A stretch of DNA of 64,000 nucleotides from Bacteroidota bacterium (GTDB lineage Bacteria; Bacteroidota; Bacteroidia; B-17B0; Aurantibacillaceae). Below are positions 15,322-23,717 of the stretch, one piece after another. The DNA is taken from assembly GCA_018267825.1 (NCBI GenBank), contig JAFDXR010000004.1, positions 62,001 through 126,000 of the forward strand, written 5' to 3'. Each line of letters opens with the position of its first letter. Within the stretch, counting starts at the first letter, position 1. The translations under genes were made by a program, and so were the position numbers. The notes below the pieces were generated by a model. That model saw only the letters and a list, made by a program, of their open reading frames with translations. It had not been told where the DNA came from and did not search any database.

Positions 15322-17439
15322 ATGGAGCAAATACTAAATAATCCTTTTCCTTACAGACGGATCACCGGTTTAAGCCTGGGACTGACTGCCAGTAGCAAGC
15401 GCAAAATTCTGGCGGGGGATGCATTCACAAAAATGTTCCCTACCTCCTTAAACACCGATCCAATCATTAACCCGGAAGGGACTGTTTACGACACGATTGA
15501 GTATTGCAGCAATATCGTTCAGAAAACACGGAAAGATACTACCATCATTAGCCAGCTTTTAAAACGCCAAACGCTTAACGAAACCTGCAAAGCCATTTTT
15601 GATTTCAGCTACAGACACATTCAGTATGAAATCGACAAACCTGGTGTGGAACAATTACGCCGCCCCGCCCGTGCCTGGCAGGATCGCAAAAAAGGGATCG
15701 ACTGTGATTGCTTTACCATTTTCGTTTCCAGCATGCTTACCAACCTGGGTATTCCCCATTACCTGAGAATGGTGAAAATGTACGGGCGCGACTATTACCA
15801 ACACATCTATGTCGTGGTTCCAAAATCTGACGGAGCCGACATGAGCAAGCGAAGCAACTACTACGTGATTGATCCCGTGGTGGACAAATACGACCTGGAA
15901 GCACCAGGAATAACCGAAACAAAAGACAAAAAAATGACCATGCAGGGAATGCCTATACAGTTCCTGAACGGTGTAGGAAACACACGTTTAGGTGAGGAGT
16001 TCGAGGGCCTGGGCGATAGCCTGGGAGAAACCGACCACAAACGTTTACACGCGGATTTTTGCCGACGTTGTAAAATGCACCTCATTAATACACGAAACCA
16101 CATTGCAGCACATCCCAAACAAATCAGCCATATCTACAATGTGCAGGGTTTGCTGGGAGCCTACGATCAACTCATCGGAGCCTGGGATAACGAAAGTTCC
16201 CGCGATAAAATGCTGGAAAAATTAAGCGGTACAGAGGAATCACTCTTGCAACCTGCTTTTCAGGGTCTTGGTGATATTATTCACGGCTCAGATAGCGAAC
16301 TGTTTGGTTTGATAAACGCCGACCTGGATGGCATCGGCAGCCTGGAAGGTAAAAAGCGCAAGGCCCGTAAGGATGCTACCGGTAGCCATACCCGCAAGAA
16401 AAAAACAGGTGTGTTCACTAAAATGAAACACGCTGTAAAAGCCGCAAAGGGCAAAGGAAAACTTGATCTGAAAAAAATTGCCCGCGGTGCTTTGCTCAAA
16501 TACAATCCTGCTGTTATTCCGATCCGCGCCGGGTTCCTGGCAGCCATGAAAACAAATGTCATGCGGATTGCCAGCCGTGTGTATTGGGCTTTTTTCTCTG
16601 AAGCTGAAGCCGTGAAAGCCGGTGTTTCCCGATCCTTTTACCAAAAGGCGGTAAAGGGCTTGGAGTTCATCAGGAGGTTATTTGAAAAACGACTGGCCGG
16701 ATCATTCGATGCTCTGAAAAAAGCAATCATTACCGGCCGCGCCGCAAAGGTGGCTAAGAAGCTGGCTAAAAAAGGCAAACTGAACGGTATCGACGAACTC
16801 ATGGGCGTGAGTGGCCTGGGTGTAGTTGCAACAGCAACCGTTGCCGCTGCCATGACCTTCTTAACGGCAGTTGCCGGATTCCTTACAAAAGTCATGGGCA
16901 AAAAGGGCAATGAAGGAAAAGAAGAAACTGAAACCGGTGGCGAAACAGATGCTACCAGCAGCGACCCAAACGAAGGCTTTAAACAAACTGATCCGGGCAA
17001 AACCATTTTAAGGGATGGAGCCGAAATGCTTTACAACCGCTTCGTGAACCAAAGCGGCGGCGGTTCACCGGCTGCCAGTGGAAGCGGTAGCGGGGACGGT
17101 AAAGGTGCTGCCGACGAGGAAAGCGATCATGCCCCGACAGCCAAACGTGAAACCAGGCAGGAAGCCACCAACTCAGACACCACCGATGCAAAAGCCAATA
17201 CAGACATTATCAAAGCAGACACCGCCAAAGACACGCAAGAAACCACCAATACAGAACCGGAGAAAACAGGCAGCGGTGCGGGTATTGTGGTGGCAGCAGT
17301 GGCAGCAATCGCCCTCATTGCCGCAACCAGCGGACACAAAAAAGAAGCTAAAGAAACACACACCAAAGAACCGCAAGACCTGAAAGGCATAGCAAACCGG
17401 GCCATCAAGAAAAAAATACAAACTGTAAAACTCACCTAA
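15322..17439 (+). CDS. Late multidomain protein: transglutaminase-like cysteine protease domain, basic region, two membrane segments (705 aa)
   Basis: The ATG at 15322 (MEQILNNPFPYRRIT) is preferred to a TTG at 15268 that lies within the motif cluster. Residues about 90-195 form a transglutaminase-like fold with a full triad: Cys128 or Cys130 in GIDCDCFTIF, His161 in YYQHIYVVV, Asp184 in YVIDPVVDKY. A Lys/Arg-rich stretch (about residues 345-400) could bind nucleic acid. It is followed by helices, a membrane segment near 498-525 and a second one near 653-668 separated by an acidic/polar linker. Short motifs FEGLG, FQGLG, LDGIG and GLG punctuate the chain. It is the first gene of the late operon. 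I infer a virion or assembly polyprotein with a processing protease. Confidence 0.65.
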   Translation: MEQILNNPFPYRRITGLSLGLTASSKRKILAGDAFTKMFPTSLNTDPIINPEGTVYDTIEYCSNIVQKTRKDTTIISQLLKRQTLNETCKAIFDFSYRHIQYEIDKPGVEQLRRPARAWQDRKKGIDCDCFTIFVSSMLTNLGIPHYLRMVKMYGRDYYQHIYVVVPKSDGADMSKRSNYYVIDPVVDKYDLEAPGITETKDKKMTMQGMPIQFLNGVGNTRLGEEFEGLGDSLGETDHKRLHADFCRRCKMHLINTRNHIAAHPKQISHIYNVQGLLGAYDQLIGAWDNESSRDKMLEKLSGTEESLLQPAFQGLGDIIHGSDSELFGLINADLDGIGSLEGKKRKARKDATGSHTRKKKTGVFTKMKHAVKAAKGKGKLDLKKIARGALLKYNPAVIPIRAGFLAAMKTNVMRIASRVYWAFFSEAEAVKAGVSRSFYQKAVKGLEFIRRLFEKRLAGSFDALKKAIITGRAAKVAKKLAKKGKLNGIDELMGVSGLGVVATATVAAAMTFLTAVAGFLTKVMGKKGNEGKEETETGGETDATSSDPNEGFKQTDPGKTILRDGAEMLYNRFVNQSGGGSPAASGSGSGDGKGAADEESDHAPTAKRETRQEATNSDTTDAKANTDIIKADTAKDTQETTNTEPEKTGSGAGIVVAAVAAIALIAATSGHKKEAKETHTKEPQDLKGIANRAIKKKIQTVKLT

Positions 17440-17450
17440 AAAAACAAGCC

Positions 17451-17645
17451 ATGAACTTCACCCTGTTTAACGATAACATTACGCAGTTTCTAAATGCAAC
17501 CTGCACACCAGGCACACCACGCTTTCAATCCATTTGCGGAACACTGAGCAATTTAAAACTCGTGCTTACCGGGATCAACCCGATAGATCATAACAACATC
17601 ATTGGTCGCATTGTGAGCATTAACGCCCAGGACTTCGGCCACTAA
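17451..17645 (+). CDS. Small late protein, 64 aa
   Basis: Starts 11 bases after the polyprotein stop. A short polar protein with two Cys (NATCTPGTPRFQSICGTLSN) and a C-terminal strand-like IIGRIVSINAQDF. No family recognised. Its place among the candidate structural genes suggests a virion component. Confidence 0.6.
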   Translation: MNFTLFNDNITQFLNATCTPGTPRFQSICGTLSNLKLVLTGINPIDHNNIIGRIVSINAQDFGH

Positions 17646-17688
17646 TCAAAAATTTTCACCAATCCAAAAACCAAAAAAAGCAAATACC

Positions 17689-18195
17689 ATGTTAACCTTA
17701 ATCTCTAAAGAGGCCATCGACAAATCCGGTTTTTCAGTGGATAACCTGAAATCCTGGGGCCTTGCCAGTGTAACTACCGTAGGCGGTATGATCGCTGCAC
17801 ACGTCGCTTTAAAGGCGATCAAAAAACAAGACAGCTTACTAGTCAATGTCGGCGCATTTGGCGCAGGTGTTGCCGGGGCCATGTTCATTAAGAACCCTTG
17901 GGTAAAACTCCTTTCCCTGGGTGTAGCCGGTTACAGCTTATTACGCCTGGGTAATATCGCTGTTAAAGAGGTGGCCGCCCCTGGCGATACTGGAGCCGCC
18001 GGTTTATCCGGTCTGATCCCGGAAAACCTGAAATCCAAAATCCGCAATTTCTTACCAAGCCTGGGCAGTGCCGAAACACTCTTAGGTGAGGACGATCTCA
18101 ACGGTATGCCTAACCTGGACGATGTAGCCGGTACGGAGGACATCGGATATACCGACGTAACAAACCTCAATTCCATTGGTAGCACGATGCTATAA
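17689..18195 (+). CDS. Small-residue-rich membrane protein, 168 aa (candidate virion membrane protein)
   Basis: Two to three hydrophobic, Gly/Ala-rich segments (about residues 25-45 LASVTTVGGMIAAHVALKAI, 52-68 VNVGAFGAGVAGAMFI, 72-88 VKLLSLGVAGYSLL) are followed by a soluble acidic tail with LLGEDDLNGMPNL. The Gly-rich helices resemble small integral membrane proteins of internal-membrane viruses, but no homology is recognised. It lies between the polyprotein and the candidate capsid gene. Confidence 0.6.
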   Translation: MLTLISKEAIDKSGFSVDNLKSWGLASVTTVGGMIAAHVALKAIKKQDSLLVNVGAFGAGVAGAMFIKNPWVKLLSLGVAGYSLLRLGNIAVKEVAAPGDTGAAGLSGLIPENLKSKIRNFLPSLGSAETLLGEDDLNGMPNLDDVAGTEDIGYTDVTNLNSIGSTML

Positions 18196-18251
18196 GCGTG
18201 CTACCCTTTTCAACCAAAACAAAAAAACAAACCATTAAAAAACAAGTAACA

Positions 18252-18887
18252 ATGCAATCACTATCAGAAATCATTTTAGAAAGGGGCGCAAGATTCTTAC
18301 AAACCCCTGAAATCCTTGCCCGTATGGACGACCAGACGCAAGCAGACATCAGAAACGGTAAGAAAGAATTTTTCTTAGCGGACTTTTTTATCCGCAAACG
18401 TTTATCGGGTTTCGCCGGAACTATCGACCTCATTAAAGAGATCGACAATAAACAAGTTGGCGTTAACAACATCGACAAAGCCCTGTTGCCTAACGGTACT
18501 TACATGGCTCTTTGCCAGGTTGGTGTAAGCTACGCACTTGATCCTGCCAGCACAACCCCTGACATCCCTGCCGGTGTTCGCTATTCCAGCGCGGAATACT
18601 TAAACACCATCCCGACAAAGATCATTAACTCAGAGTTTAACCTCTTAAATGGCGATAAACCCGTGTTAAAAGTGCGTACCAAAAAATTCTTTGCAAATGC
18701 ATACGCTGAGTATGCTGGCGAAGCAAACGACGAAAATGGTGTAGCACTGCCTCAACCGAAACTGCTGGATTACCGCAAAAAAGTAAAGGCGCAGTTAGAG
18801 TTCGCAGAGGACAATACCGCTATACCAGCCGGAGCGCATTACATGGAAATACGCCTGATCGGTGTCTATGTCGGGGATCGCATCTAA
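18252..18887 (+). CDS. Beta-rich late protein, candidate major capsid protein (211 aa)
   Basis: The ATG at 18252 (MQSLSEIILERG) is preferred to a GTG at 18198 close to the previous stop. A helical N-terminal 60 residues is followed by alternating strands (LPNGTYMALCQVGVSYAL, KPVLKVRTKKFFANAY, LDYRKKVKAQLEFA, AHYMEIRLIGVYVGDRI) that suit a jelly-roll barrel. It is followed by a 20-bp hairpin, as expected for a highly expressed message. The capsid role is inference from strand pattern, operon position and the lack of any HK97-type capsid gene. Single jelly-roll is more likely than double at this length. Confidence 0.4.
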   Translation: MQSLSEIILERGARFLQTPEILARMDDQTQADIRNGKKEFFLADFFIRKRLSGFAGTIDLIKEIDNKQVGVNNIDKALLPNGTYMALCQVGVSYALDPASTTPDIPAGVRYSSAEYLNTIPTKIINSEFNLLNGDKPVLKVRTKKFFANAYAEYAGEANDENGVALPQPKLLDYRKKVKAQLEFAEDNTAIPAGAHYMEIRLIGVYVGDRI

Positions 18888-18895
18888 GCAGTTGT

Positions 18896-18957
18896 GAGTA
18901 GTGAGTAATAAGTATTGAGATGTCAGACAACACTCAGATACTTTATACTCACTACTC
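18896..18957 (+). other. Large mRNA hairpin after the candidate capsid gene
   Basis: Arms 18896-18915 (GAGTAGTGAGTAATAAGTAT) and 18938-18957 pair over 20 bp, with mismatches only in the ATAA/TTAT centre, around a 22-base loop that itself can form a short stem. No T run follows, so it is not a simple terminator. An RNA-stability element that protects the upstream message, or a processing site, is likely. Confidence 0.65.
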
Positions 18958-18998
18958 TATCCAAAATCTCAATTCTATCTACTCAAATCTAACTACCA

Positions 18999-19379
18999 AT
19001 GGAAGGTTCAAAAAATATCAAATCAAAACTGCAAGTACAAACGATTGCCCTGGCCATCGGTACGGTTGCAGCTAAACGTAATACATACGTGGATTTAGAA
19101 AGCGAGTTTAAGACCTGCCGGGGCTTCTACGTGATCCGCAACCAGGGAACCGATTATTTGAAAATCGGGATCAAAGACGGAGCCGGTAACTCGATTGTGG
19201 AACCGGTTAACATGAAGCACCTGGAAGTATCACAGAACCCTGCTATTAAGGATCGTTTTTTTGTTGAATCTCCTTTTGAGGCAAACGGCAAAAAAATCAC
19301 GATCAGCCTGGAAAACTTCGCTACCACAACCGCCGTGCAGGATATAGACATTTTGTTTTTACTCGATAACGAAAACTAA
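18999..19379 (+). CDS. Beta-rich late protein, 126 aa (candidate minor capsid/vertex protein)
   Basis: Almost entirely strands: KLQVQTIALAIGTVAAKRNT, YLKIGIKDGAGNSIVE, HLEVSQNPAIKDRFFVES and KKITISLENFATTTAVQDID. No signal or membrane segment. It follows the capsid-gene hairpin and is three bases from the next gene. A small single-jelly-roll structural protein is plausible. Confidence 0.5.
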   Translation: MEGSKNIKSKLQVQTIALAIGTVAAKRNTYVDLESEFKTCRGFYVIRNQGTDYLKIGIKDGAGNSIVEPVNMKHLEVSQNPAIKDRFFVESPFEANGKKITISLENFATTTAVQDIDILFLLDNEN

Positions 19380-19382
19380 ACC

Positions 19383-19739
19383 ATGCCAGCACCAGCCCTG
19401 ATAAAACGACTGTTATTAGTCAAATACACGGAAACAAGTGTAAAGTTCGCCGGAAAAGCTGAACATGAAAAAGCTGTGATCGCGGAACACTTCTATTACC
19501 AGGAAGAACACAAATACATTTTCACAAAAGGCTGTATTGACTTTACACTTTTCAATATCGGGACTGCAAAAGCCTACCTGTGGGATAATATCGTGATCCT
19601 GCCAGGTCAGACCTTCACCCTGCCAAAATCAACACCCCTGCCTTTGGCAAATGATATACCTATCAAATACGAAGGGGATTACACTCTCACCCGGAACGTT
19701 GCGGATATATCCAGCGTGATCGGAACTATTCAATCTTAA
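19383..19739 (+). CDS. Beta-rich late protein, 118 aa
   Basis: Strand-rich (KRLLLVKYTETSVKFAGKAE, FTKGCIDFTLFNIGTAKAYL, NIVILPGQTFTLPKSTPL, IPIKYEGDYTLTR). The phrase NIVILPGQTFTLP resembles phage minor structural proteins that carry small beta domains. It begins three bases after the previous gene's stop and is likely its structural partner. Confidence 0.55.
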   Translation: MPAPALIKRLLLVKYTETSVKFAGKAEHEKAVIAEHFYYQEEHKYIFTKGCIDFTLFNIGTAKAYLWDNIVILPGQTFTLPKSTPLPLANDIPIKYEGDYTLTRNVADISSVIGTIQS

Positions 19740-19750
19740 AATTTAAAGCC

Positions 19751-20275
19751 ATGAACCCAAAACTTGTAGTATCACTCAAAGCGTTTTTTACGCAGCACAT
19801 CACAAAAATTCTGCTGGCAATAGCCGCCTTCTTCAGCCCTATTGAACCGCTATTAATTGCTGCCTTTGTTTTCTCTATCTGTGATTTCATTACCGGCCTG
19901 TTAGCAGCCCGTAAGAAAGCCAAAACAGCCGGACTTAAAACCTTAACCGATTGGCGGGATAGTAAGAAAATGCAAAAGAAAGTGTTTGACCTGCTGTTTT
20001 ACCTGTTAAGCATTATTCTATCCTACTACTTTGAAAAGCTGTTTTTAGAGTTTATTCATTTCCCTTTATCACGCCTGGTCGCCTTTATCATTCTCTCCGT
20101 AGAATTTTGGTCGAACATGGAAAACCTATCTGTGATAACCGGGATGCCCTTAAACAAAGAAGCCTTTTTTCAATTGGCTAACAAGATCAGAGGCGGTGGC
20201 ACGGCCACACCGGATAATACAAGCAGCGAAACTAACCAGGAAACAAACACCCCTAACGATCCCTCGCAAGCCTAA
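19751..20275 (+). CDS. Phage holin (toxin secretion/phage lysis holin family)
   Basis: 174 residues. Hydrophobic segments at about 15-35 (ILLAIAAFFSPIEPLLIAAF), 36-50 (SICDFITGLLAARKK), 75-95 (VFDLLFYLLSIILSYYF) and 105-125 (RLVAFIILSVEFWSNMENL) match the holin family, including the CDFITGLLA and EFWSNMENL motifs. The tail is polar. Holins form lesions in the inner membrane that time host lysis. Its stop overlaps the next start (TAATG). Confidence 0.85.
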   Translation: MNPKLVVSLKAFFTQHITKILLAIAAFFSPIEPLLIAAFVFSICDFITGLLAARKKAKTAGLKTLTDWRDSKKMQKKVFDLLFYLLSIILSYYFEKLFLEFIHFPLSRLVAFIILSVEFWSNMENLSVITGMPLNKEAFFQLANKIRGGGTATPDNTSSETNQETNTPNDPSQA

Positions 20276-21213
20276 TGAGCCTGGCAGAATTGATACACCT
20301 GATACGGGCAAAAAACTATCTGTTTGAGGTCGTGATCCCCGGCAGCTCCCAATATGGTAAACAATCCATCCAGCGGGCCGAGGAACTTTACGGGAACCTG
20401 GAAAACTACTTTCAAAAGGTAGCCCAGGCCCGTAACCTCAAAGAGTTAACCGTTGCCCTATTCGCAAAAAACGGTACTTCAACCATACGCCGCGATATTG
20501 TCATGGCTACAATTCCCGCCGTTGTTGAATCAACAACGTTACCGTTGAAATCAACAACGGCCCCCGTTGCTCAGAGTTCAACGACTGATAACCAGGTTTA
20601 CAAACCCTTTACACCCACTCACGAAAAACAGGTTCCCATGATTACAAAGGCCGATATAGAAGTCGTACAACTCAAAACGGAAAACAAATACCTGGCTGAA
20701 AAAGTCGATGAATTGAAACACCGTAATAAAGAACTGGAACGCAAAAACGATGAGTACTACAATGAAAATTTACGCCTAACCAGGGAACACGCCACCGAAA
20801 AGGATAAACGGGATTTAGAGTTTAAGCAAAAAGAACTGGATCTGGTCAGCAAACAAAAACAGGGCCTGAGTGGAATCATGGAGGACGTAAAAACCATGCC
20901 CGCCGAAGCCTGGCAATTTATCGCCGGTCTGCTTCCAAATCACCCAATGGCCAAAGGATTGAACCAGGCACAAACACAAAGCAACGACGGTAATGCTTTG
21001 AATGGGGCAAGCAAACACAGCGACCCTGATGCTCAAATCTGCTTAGATATGATCCATTCGATTTTGTTAAAACAGACCCCGGAAGTCGTCGGCATGCTTA
21101 CCATGCTCACCGAACACCTGGCCCTGCACCCGGACGTTTTAAAAGTGGTCTTTGAAAAATTCTTTCCGGGCCAACACCAGCAAGCAACAACAACCAACAA
21201 CGGCACGAATTAA
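20275..21213 (+). CDS. Coiled-coil late protein, 312 aa
   Basis: An N-terminal 80 residues helical domain is followed by a Ser/Thr-rich linker (about 80-120) encoded by the third TCAACAACG cluster. A long coiled coil lies near residues 125-200 (VVQLKTENKYLAEKVDELKH, then repeated E/K heptads), and a helical C-terminal domain ends in a Gln/Thr-rich tail. The coupling TAATG with holin indicates tight co-translation. It may be a structural or scaffolding protein; no family recognised. Confidence 0.6.
   Translation: MSLAELIHLIRAKNYLFEVVIPGSSQYGKQSIQRAEELYGNLENYFQKVAQARNLKELTVALFAKNGTSTIRRDIVMATIPAVVESTTLPLKSTTAPVAQSSTTDNQVYKPFTPTHEKQVPMITKADIEVVQLKTENKYLAEKVDELKHRNKELERKNDEYYNENLRLTREHATEKDKRDLEFKQKELDLVSKQKQGLSGIMEDVKTMPAEAWQFIAGLLPNHPMAKGLNQAQTQSNDGNALNGASKHSDPDAQICLDMIHSILLKQTPEVVGMLTMLTEHLALHPDVLKVVFEKFFPGQHQQATTTNNGTN
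20520..20559. promoter_or_regulatory. TCAACAACG motif cluster 3 (inside a coding region)
   Basis: CGTTGTTGA at 20520-20528 and TCAACAACG at 20530-20538 form a perfect 19-bp palindrome centred on one A, and a third copy stands at 20551-20559. It lies in the Ser/Thr linker of the coiled-coil gene. A parS-like or packaging-signal site is possible because a low-complexity linker tolerates such a site. Confidence 0.45.
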
Positions 21214-21256
21214 AAAATAACTCAACCCTTAACATTCAACATTTAAAATTTTTCAC

Positions 21257-21454
21257 ATGGCAGAGATCACTATAACCCTAAACAGCAATTCGCCTATCGT
21301 GATTGCTTCTGTTAAAAATTCACTTCAGACCATTGCCGACAATTTCACAAAAGAGAACCAGGCAGAAATCGCCAAACTCTCCAAACTCCCGAACGCCAAT
21401 GACAAACTGAAAGACTTGTTCAACAATCCTTTATTTAAAATGGCCATCCGTTAA
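21257..21454 (+). CDS. Small late protein, 65 aa
   Basis: A strand pair (MAEITITLNSNSPIVIASV) precedes helices (TIADNFTKENQAEIAKLSKL). No family recognised. It overlaps the next gene by one base (TAATG), so it is part of the operon. Confidence 0.6.
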   Translation: MAEITITLNSNSPIVIASVKNSLQTIADNFTKENQAEIAKLSKLPNANDKLKDLFNNPLFKMAIR

Positions 21455-22317
21455 TGAGCAACAACAACCGAAATACCAACAACAACACGCCACCGGTTTA
21501 CTATGGCAGAGCCGGTAACGACACTACACTGAAGGTCGTGGCTTTGGGTATTTTGACTTTTGGAGGCTATCACCTGTATAAGAACTGGAAAGCGGATAAG
21601 GATTTAAAAGAAACCAATTCACACGCCGCTGAAGATAACAGCGCAAATATTGCTTCTCAAATCCATTCGGAAAACCGAGCCACTTACACAGAGGATAGCG
21701 TACAAATTTCTTTATTCCGTCAGATCACAGACTACAAAAAGACCCAGGAGGAATATTTAAAAGCCAGTGGCGGTAAAGATATACTGGAAGATACCCGTAA
21801 GCACGTCAGCAGCGGTGCGTATCAGCAAATCTTAAATATTCTGGGCATTAAGGACGGGGCCATTAAACCAACCTCGCAGGCGGCACAGGATGCCACTGTA
21901 AATCTTAAAAAATATTCCTATGTGGTCGCCAAAGTGGATGCCCGCGTTCGCAAAAGTCCCAAAGCTGGCAGTGCCATTTTTACGCTTCGTCCCAATGTTA
22001 TCGGGACTGCAAAAGCCAACACCGTCGTTGGAATTATAGACAAGGCTACCCTTCAAAAGAATGGCGGCAAACTATTCTTTGACGATGAAAACAGCGTGTT
22101 CTTTTTACCTATTCTGATTTTTAATGCGCAAAACCCGCGCAAGTATTACACGGCTTACGTGGCTCTGTCAAACGTGAATTTGTTTGAAACCAGGCCAAAG
22201 CAATTACCCCTGTTTTTAGTGAGCGATTTTGCCTATACACAGGCATACGCCACATCCGGTATTCAAAAGGAAACCCTTATTGACGGGCTTACCGACGTCA
22301 GCAAACTACTACTCTAA
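21454..22317 (+). CDS. Membrane-anchored late protein, 287 aa
   Basis: A hydrophobic segment near residues 24-42 (LKVVALGILTFGGYHLYKNW) anchors a soluble domain. It contains KKYSYVVAKVDARVRKSPKA, which resembles a small SH3-like strand set, and further beta-rich regions (YYTAYVALSNVNLFETRPKQ). It is translationally coupled to the 65-aa gene and directly precedes the lysozyme. A virion membrane protein or an entry factor is plausible. Confidence 0.55.
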   Translation: MSNNNRNTNNNTPPVYYGRAGNDTTLKVVALGILTFGGYHLYKNWKADKDLKETNSHAAEDNSANIASQIHSENRATYTEDSVQISLFRQITDYKKTQEEYLKASGGKDILEDTRKHVSSGAYQQILNILGIKDGAIKPTSQAAQDATVNLKKYSYVVAKVDARVRKSPKAGSAIFTLRPNVIGTAKANTVVGIIDKATLQKNGGKLFFDDENSVFFLPILIFNAQNPRKYYTAYVALSNVNLFETRPKQLPLFLVSDFAYTQAYATSGIQKETLIDGLTDVSKLLL

Positions 22318-22318
22318 A

Positions 22319-23137
22319 ATGTCAACTTATGTTCAGTCGCTGAACGCTTCCCAAAAAGCGAACCTGGCGGCGATCATCACCGAAATGAAACGGGTGGGTA
22401 TCACTAATCCGTTTACACAAGCGGCAATCCTGGCTGTAGTCAGCAAGGAAAGCAATTTTGTTTGGCAAGCTGAGAAAGGCTACAGCACGACACCGAACGC
22501 CCATATACGCGAAGTATTTACCAGCCTGGCTCATTTATCAGATGCTCAGTTAAATGCCCTCAAAGCGAACGACGTTGCATTTTTTAATGCCATCTATGGC
22601 GGCAAGTACGGCAACGCTGCAAATGAAGGTTATAAATACCGTGGACGTGGCCCCAATCAATTAACCTTTAAAGGCAATTACGCCAGCATCGGTAAACGTA
22701 TCGGGGCCGACCTGGTAAACAACCCTGATCTACTTATCACTGATCCGGTTGTGGCTGCCAAAGCTGTTGTAGATTATTTCGTTCGTGAGTTTGCCACCGC
22801 TGCACAAAAAGGCTACCTCAAAGCCTACCACACAACCGGTATCAATGGCTTTACAAATCTCACGGACAGTTTAAATGCCGTTTTCCAGGCTAACCGGGGA
22901 TGGCTCAAAACAGGCCCCGATAAAACAGGAGGCCTGGCTAAAGCACAAAGCCGGATCACAGAGCTTCACGATGTCCTGGCGAAGGTTGCCACCACGATCA
23001 ACGAAAATAAAGGCGCAGTCGGAGGCGGACTTTTTTTTTTGATACTGACCATACTCGCCATAATCAATAAAGACAAAATCAAACAATCCTTTTCAAAGAA
23101 AAAAAACAACAATGGAAACAAACAACAACGTGCATAA
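22319..23137 (+). CDS. GH19-type endolysin with C-terminal membrane anchor (272 aa)
   Basis: The ATG at 22319 (MSTYVQSLNAS) lies one base after the previous stop; the upstream in-frame ATG at 22229 falls inside that gene. The N-terminal 200 residues match the chitinase-19/lysozyme fold of phage endolysins, with catalytic Glu44 in VVSKESNFVWQ and YKYRGRGPNQLTFKGNY near residues 105-121. A membrane segment (about 232-250) and a Lys/Asn-rich tail follow, unusual for a soluble endolysin. The anchor suggests a virion-membrane or inner-membrane-tethered muralytic enzyme used at entry or release. Confidence 0.85.
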   Translation: MSTYVQSLNASQKANLAAIITEMKRVGITNPFTQAAILAVVSKESNFVWQAEKGYSTTPNAHIREVFTSLAHLSDAQLNALKANDVAFFNAIYGGKYGNAANEGYKYRGRGPNQLTFKGNYASIGKRIGADLVNNPDLLITDPVVAAKAVVDYFVREFATAAQKGYLKAYHTTGINGFTNLTDSLNAVFQANRGWLKTGPDKTGGLAKAQSRITELHDVLAKVATTINENKGAVGGGLFFLILTILAIINKDKIKQSFSKKKNNNGNKQQRA

Positions 23138-23717
23138 TACCTGGTGCGGGATCACCAGCGGTTTATTCGTCATTGCCCTTATTTTCTTAATCCTAGAACT
23201 AAAACATTGCACGGGTTCACGAACCTTCACGAACCCAGGTAAACCGGTAGCCAGTGATACAGTTACAAAGTATATCTATTCTAATAAATGGTTTCCGCTG
23301 GTCGTAAAGGTGAAAGAACCAGGCGACAGCATACCCTACCCTGTACCTGCAACGGTTGACACGCTGGCGATACTGAAAGCCCACTTTACAGAATACAACT
23401 ATACCGACACTATCCAGGACACAAATATCCTGGCTGTTTCCCGGATCAAAGTATTTGAAAACAAAATCCGCGATCACAAGCTGGATTATAAACTACTCCG
23501 GCCCGATAAACAAATCACTATTACGAACACCCTCGAAAAACCCGCCAAACCCATTTTGCTCATTGGGGCTTCTATGAGCCTGGATAAACAATTTTCGTTC
23601 GGCCTGGGGCCTGAAGCCTTATTCGTTTCTAAACGACTACAAACGTTTGGAATCGGTTATGACCTTTTAAACAAACGTGTTACCGCAAAGGTGTATTTCC
23701 CTATCCGCTTTCGTTAA
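23112..23717 (+). CDS. Single-span membrane protein, 201 aa (spanin-like position)
   Basis: It overlaps the endolysin gene by 26 bases. One membrane segment near residues 13-31 (CGITSGLFVIALIFLILELK) precedes a periplasmic domain rich in strands, with KPILLIGASMSLDKQFSFGL near the end. The position after holin and endolysin is where spanins are often found, but no spanin signature is recognised. The stop overlaps the next start (TAATG). Confidence 0.55.
   Translation: METNNNVHNTWCGITSGLFVIALIFLILELKHCTGSRTFTNPGKPVASDTVTKYIYSNKWFPLVVKVKEPGDSIPYPVPATVDTLAILKAHFTEYNYTDTIQDTNILAVSRIKVFENKIRDHKLDYKLLRPDKQITITNTLEKPAKPILLIGASMSLDKQFSFGLGPEALFVSKRLQTFGIGYDLLNKRVTAKVYFPIRFR

Noticed and set aside
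23112-23717. Firm call of the 201-aa protein as a spanin
   Set aside because: Only position and one membrane segment support it; the beta-rich C-terminal part does not resemble known i-spanins.
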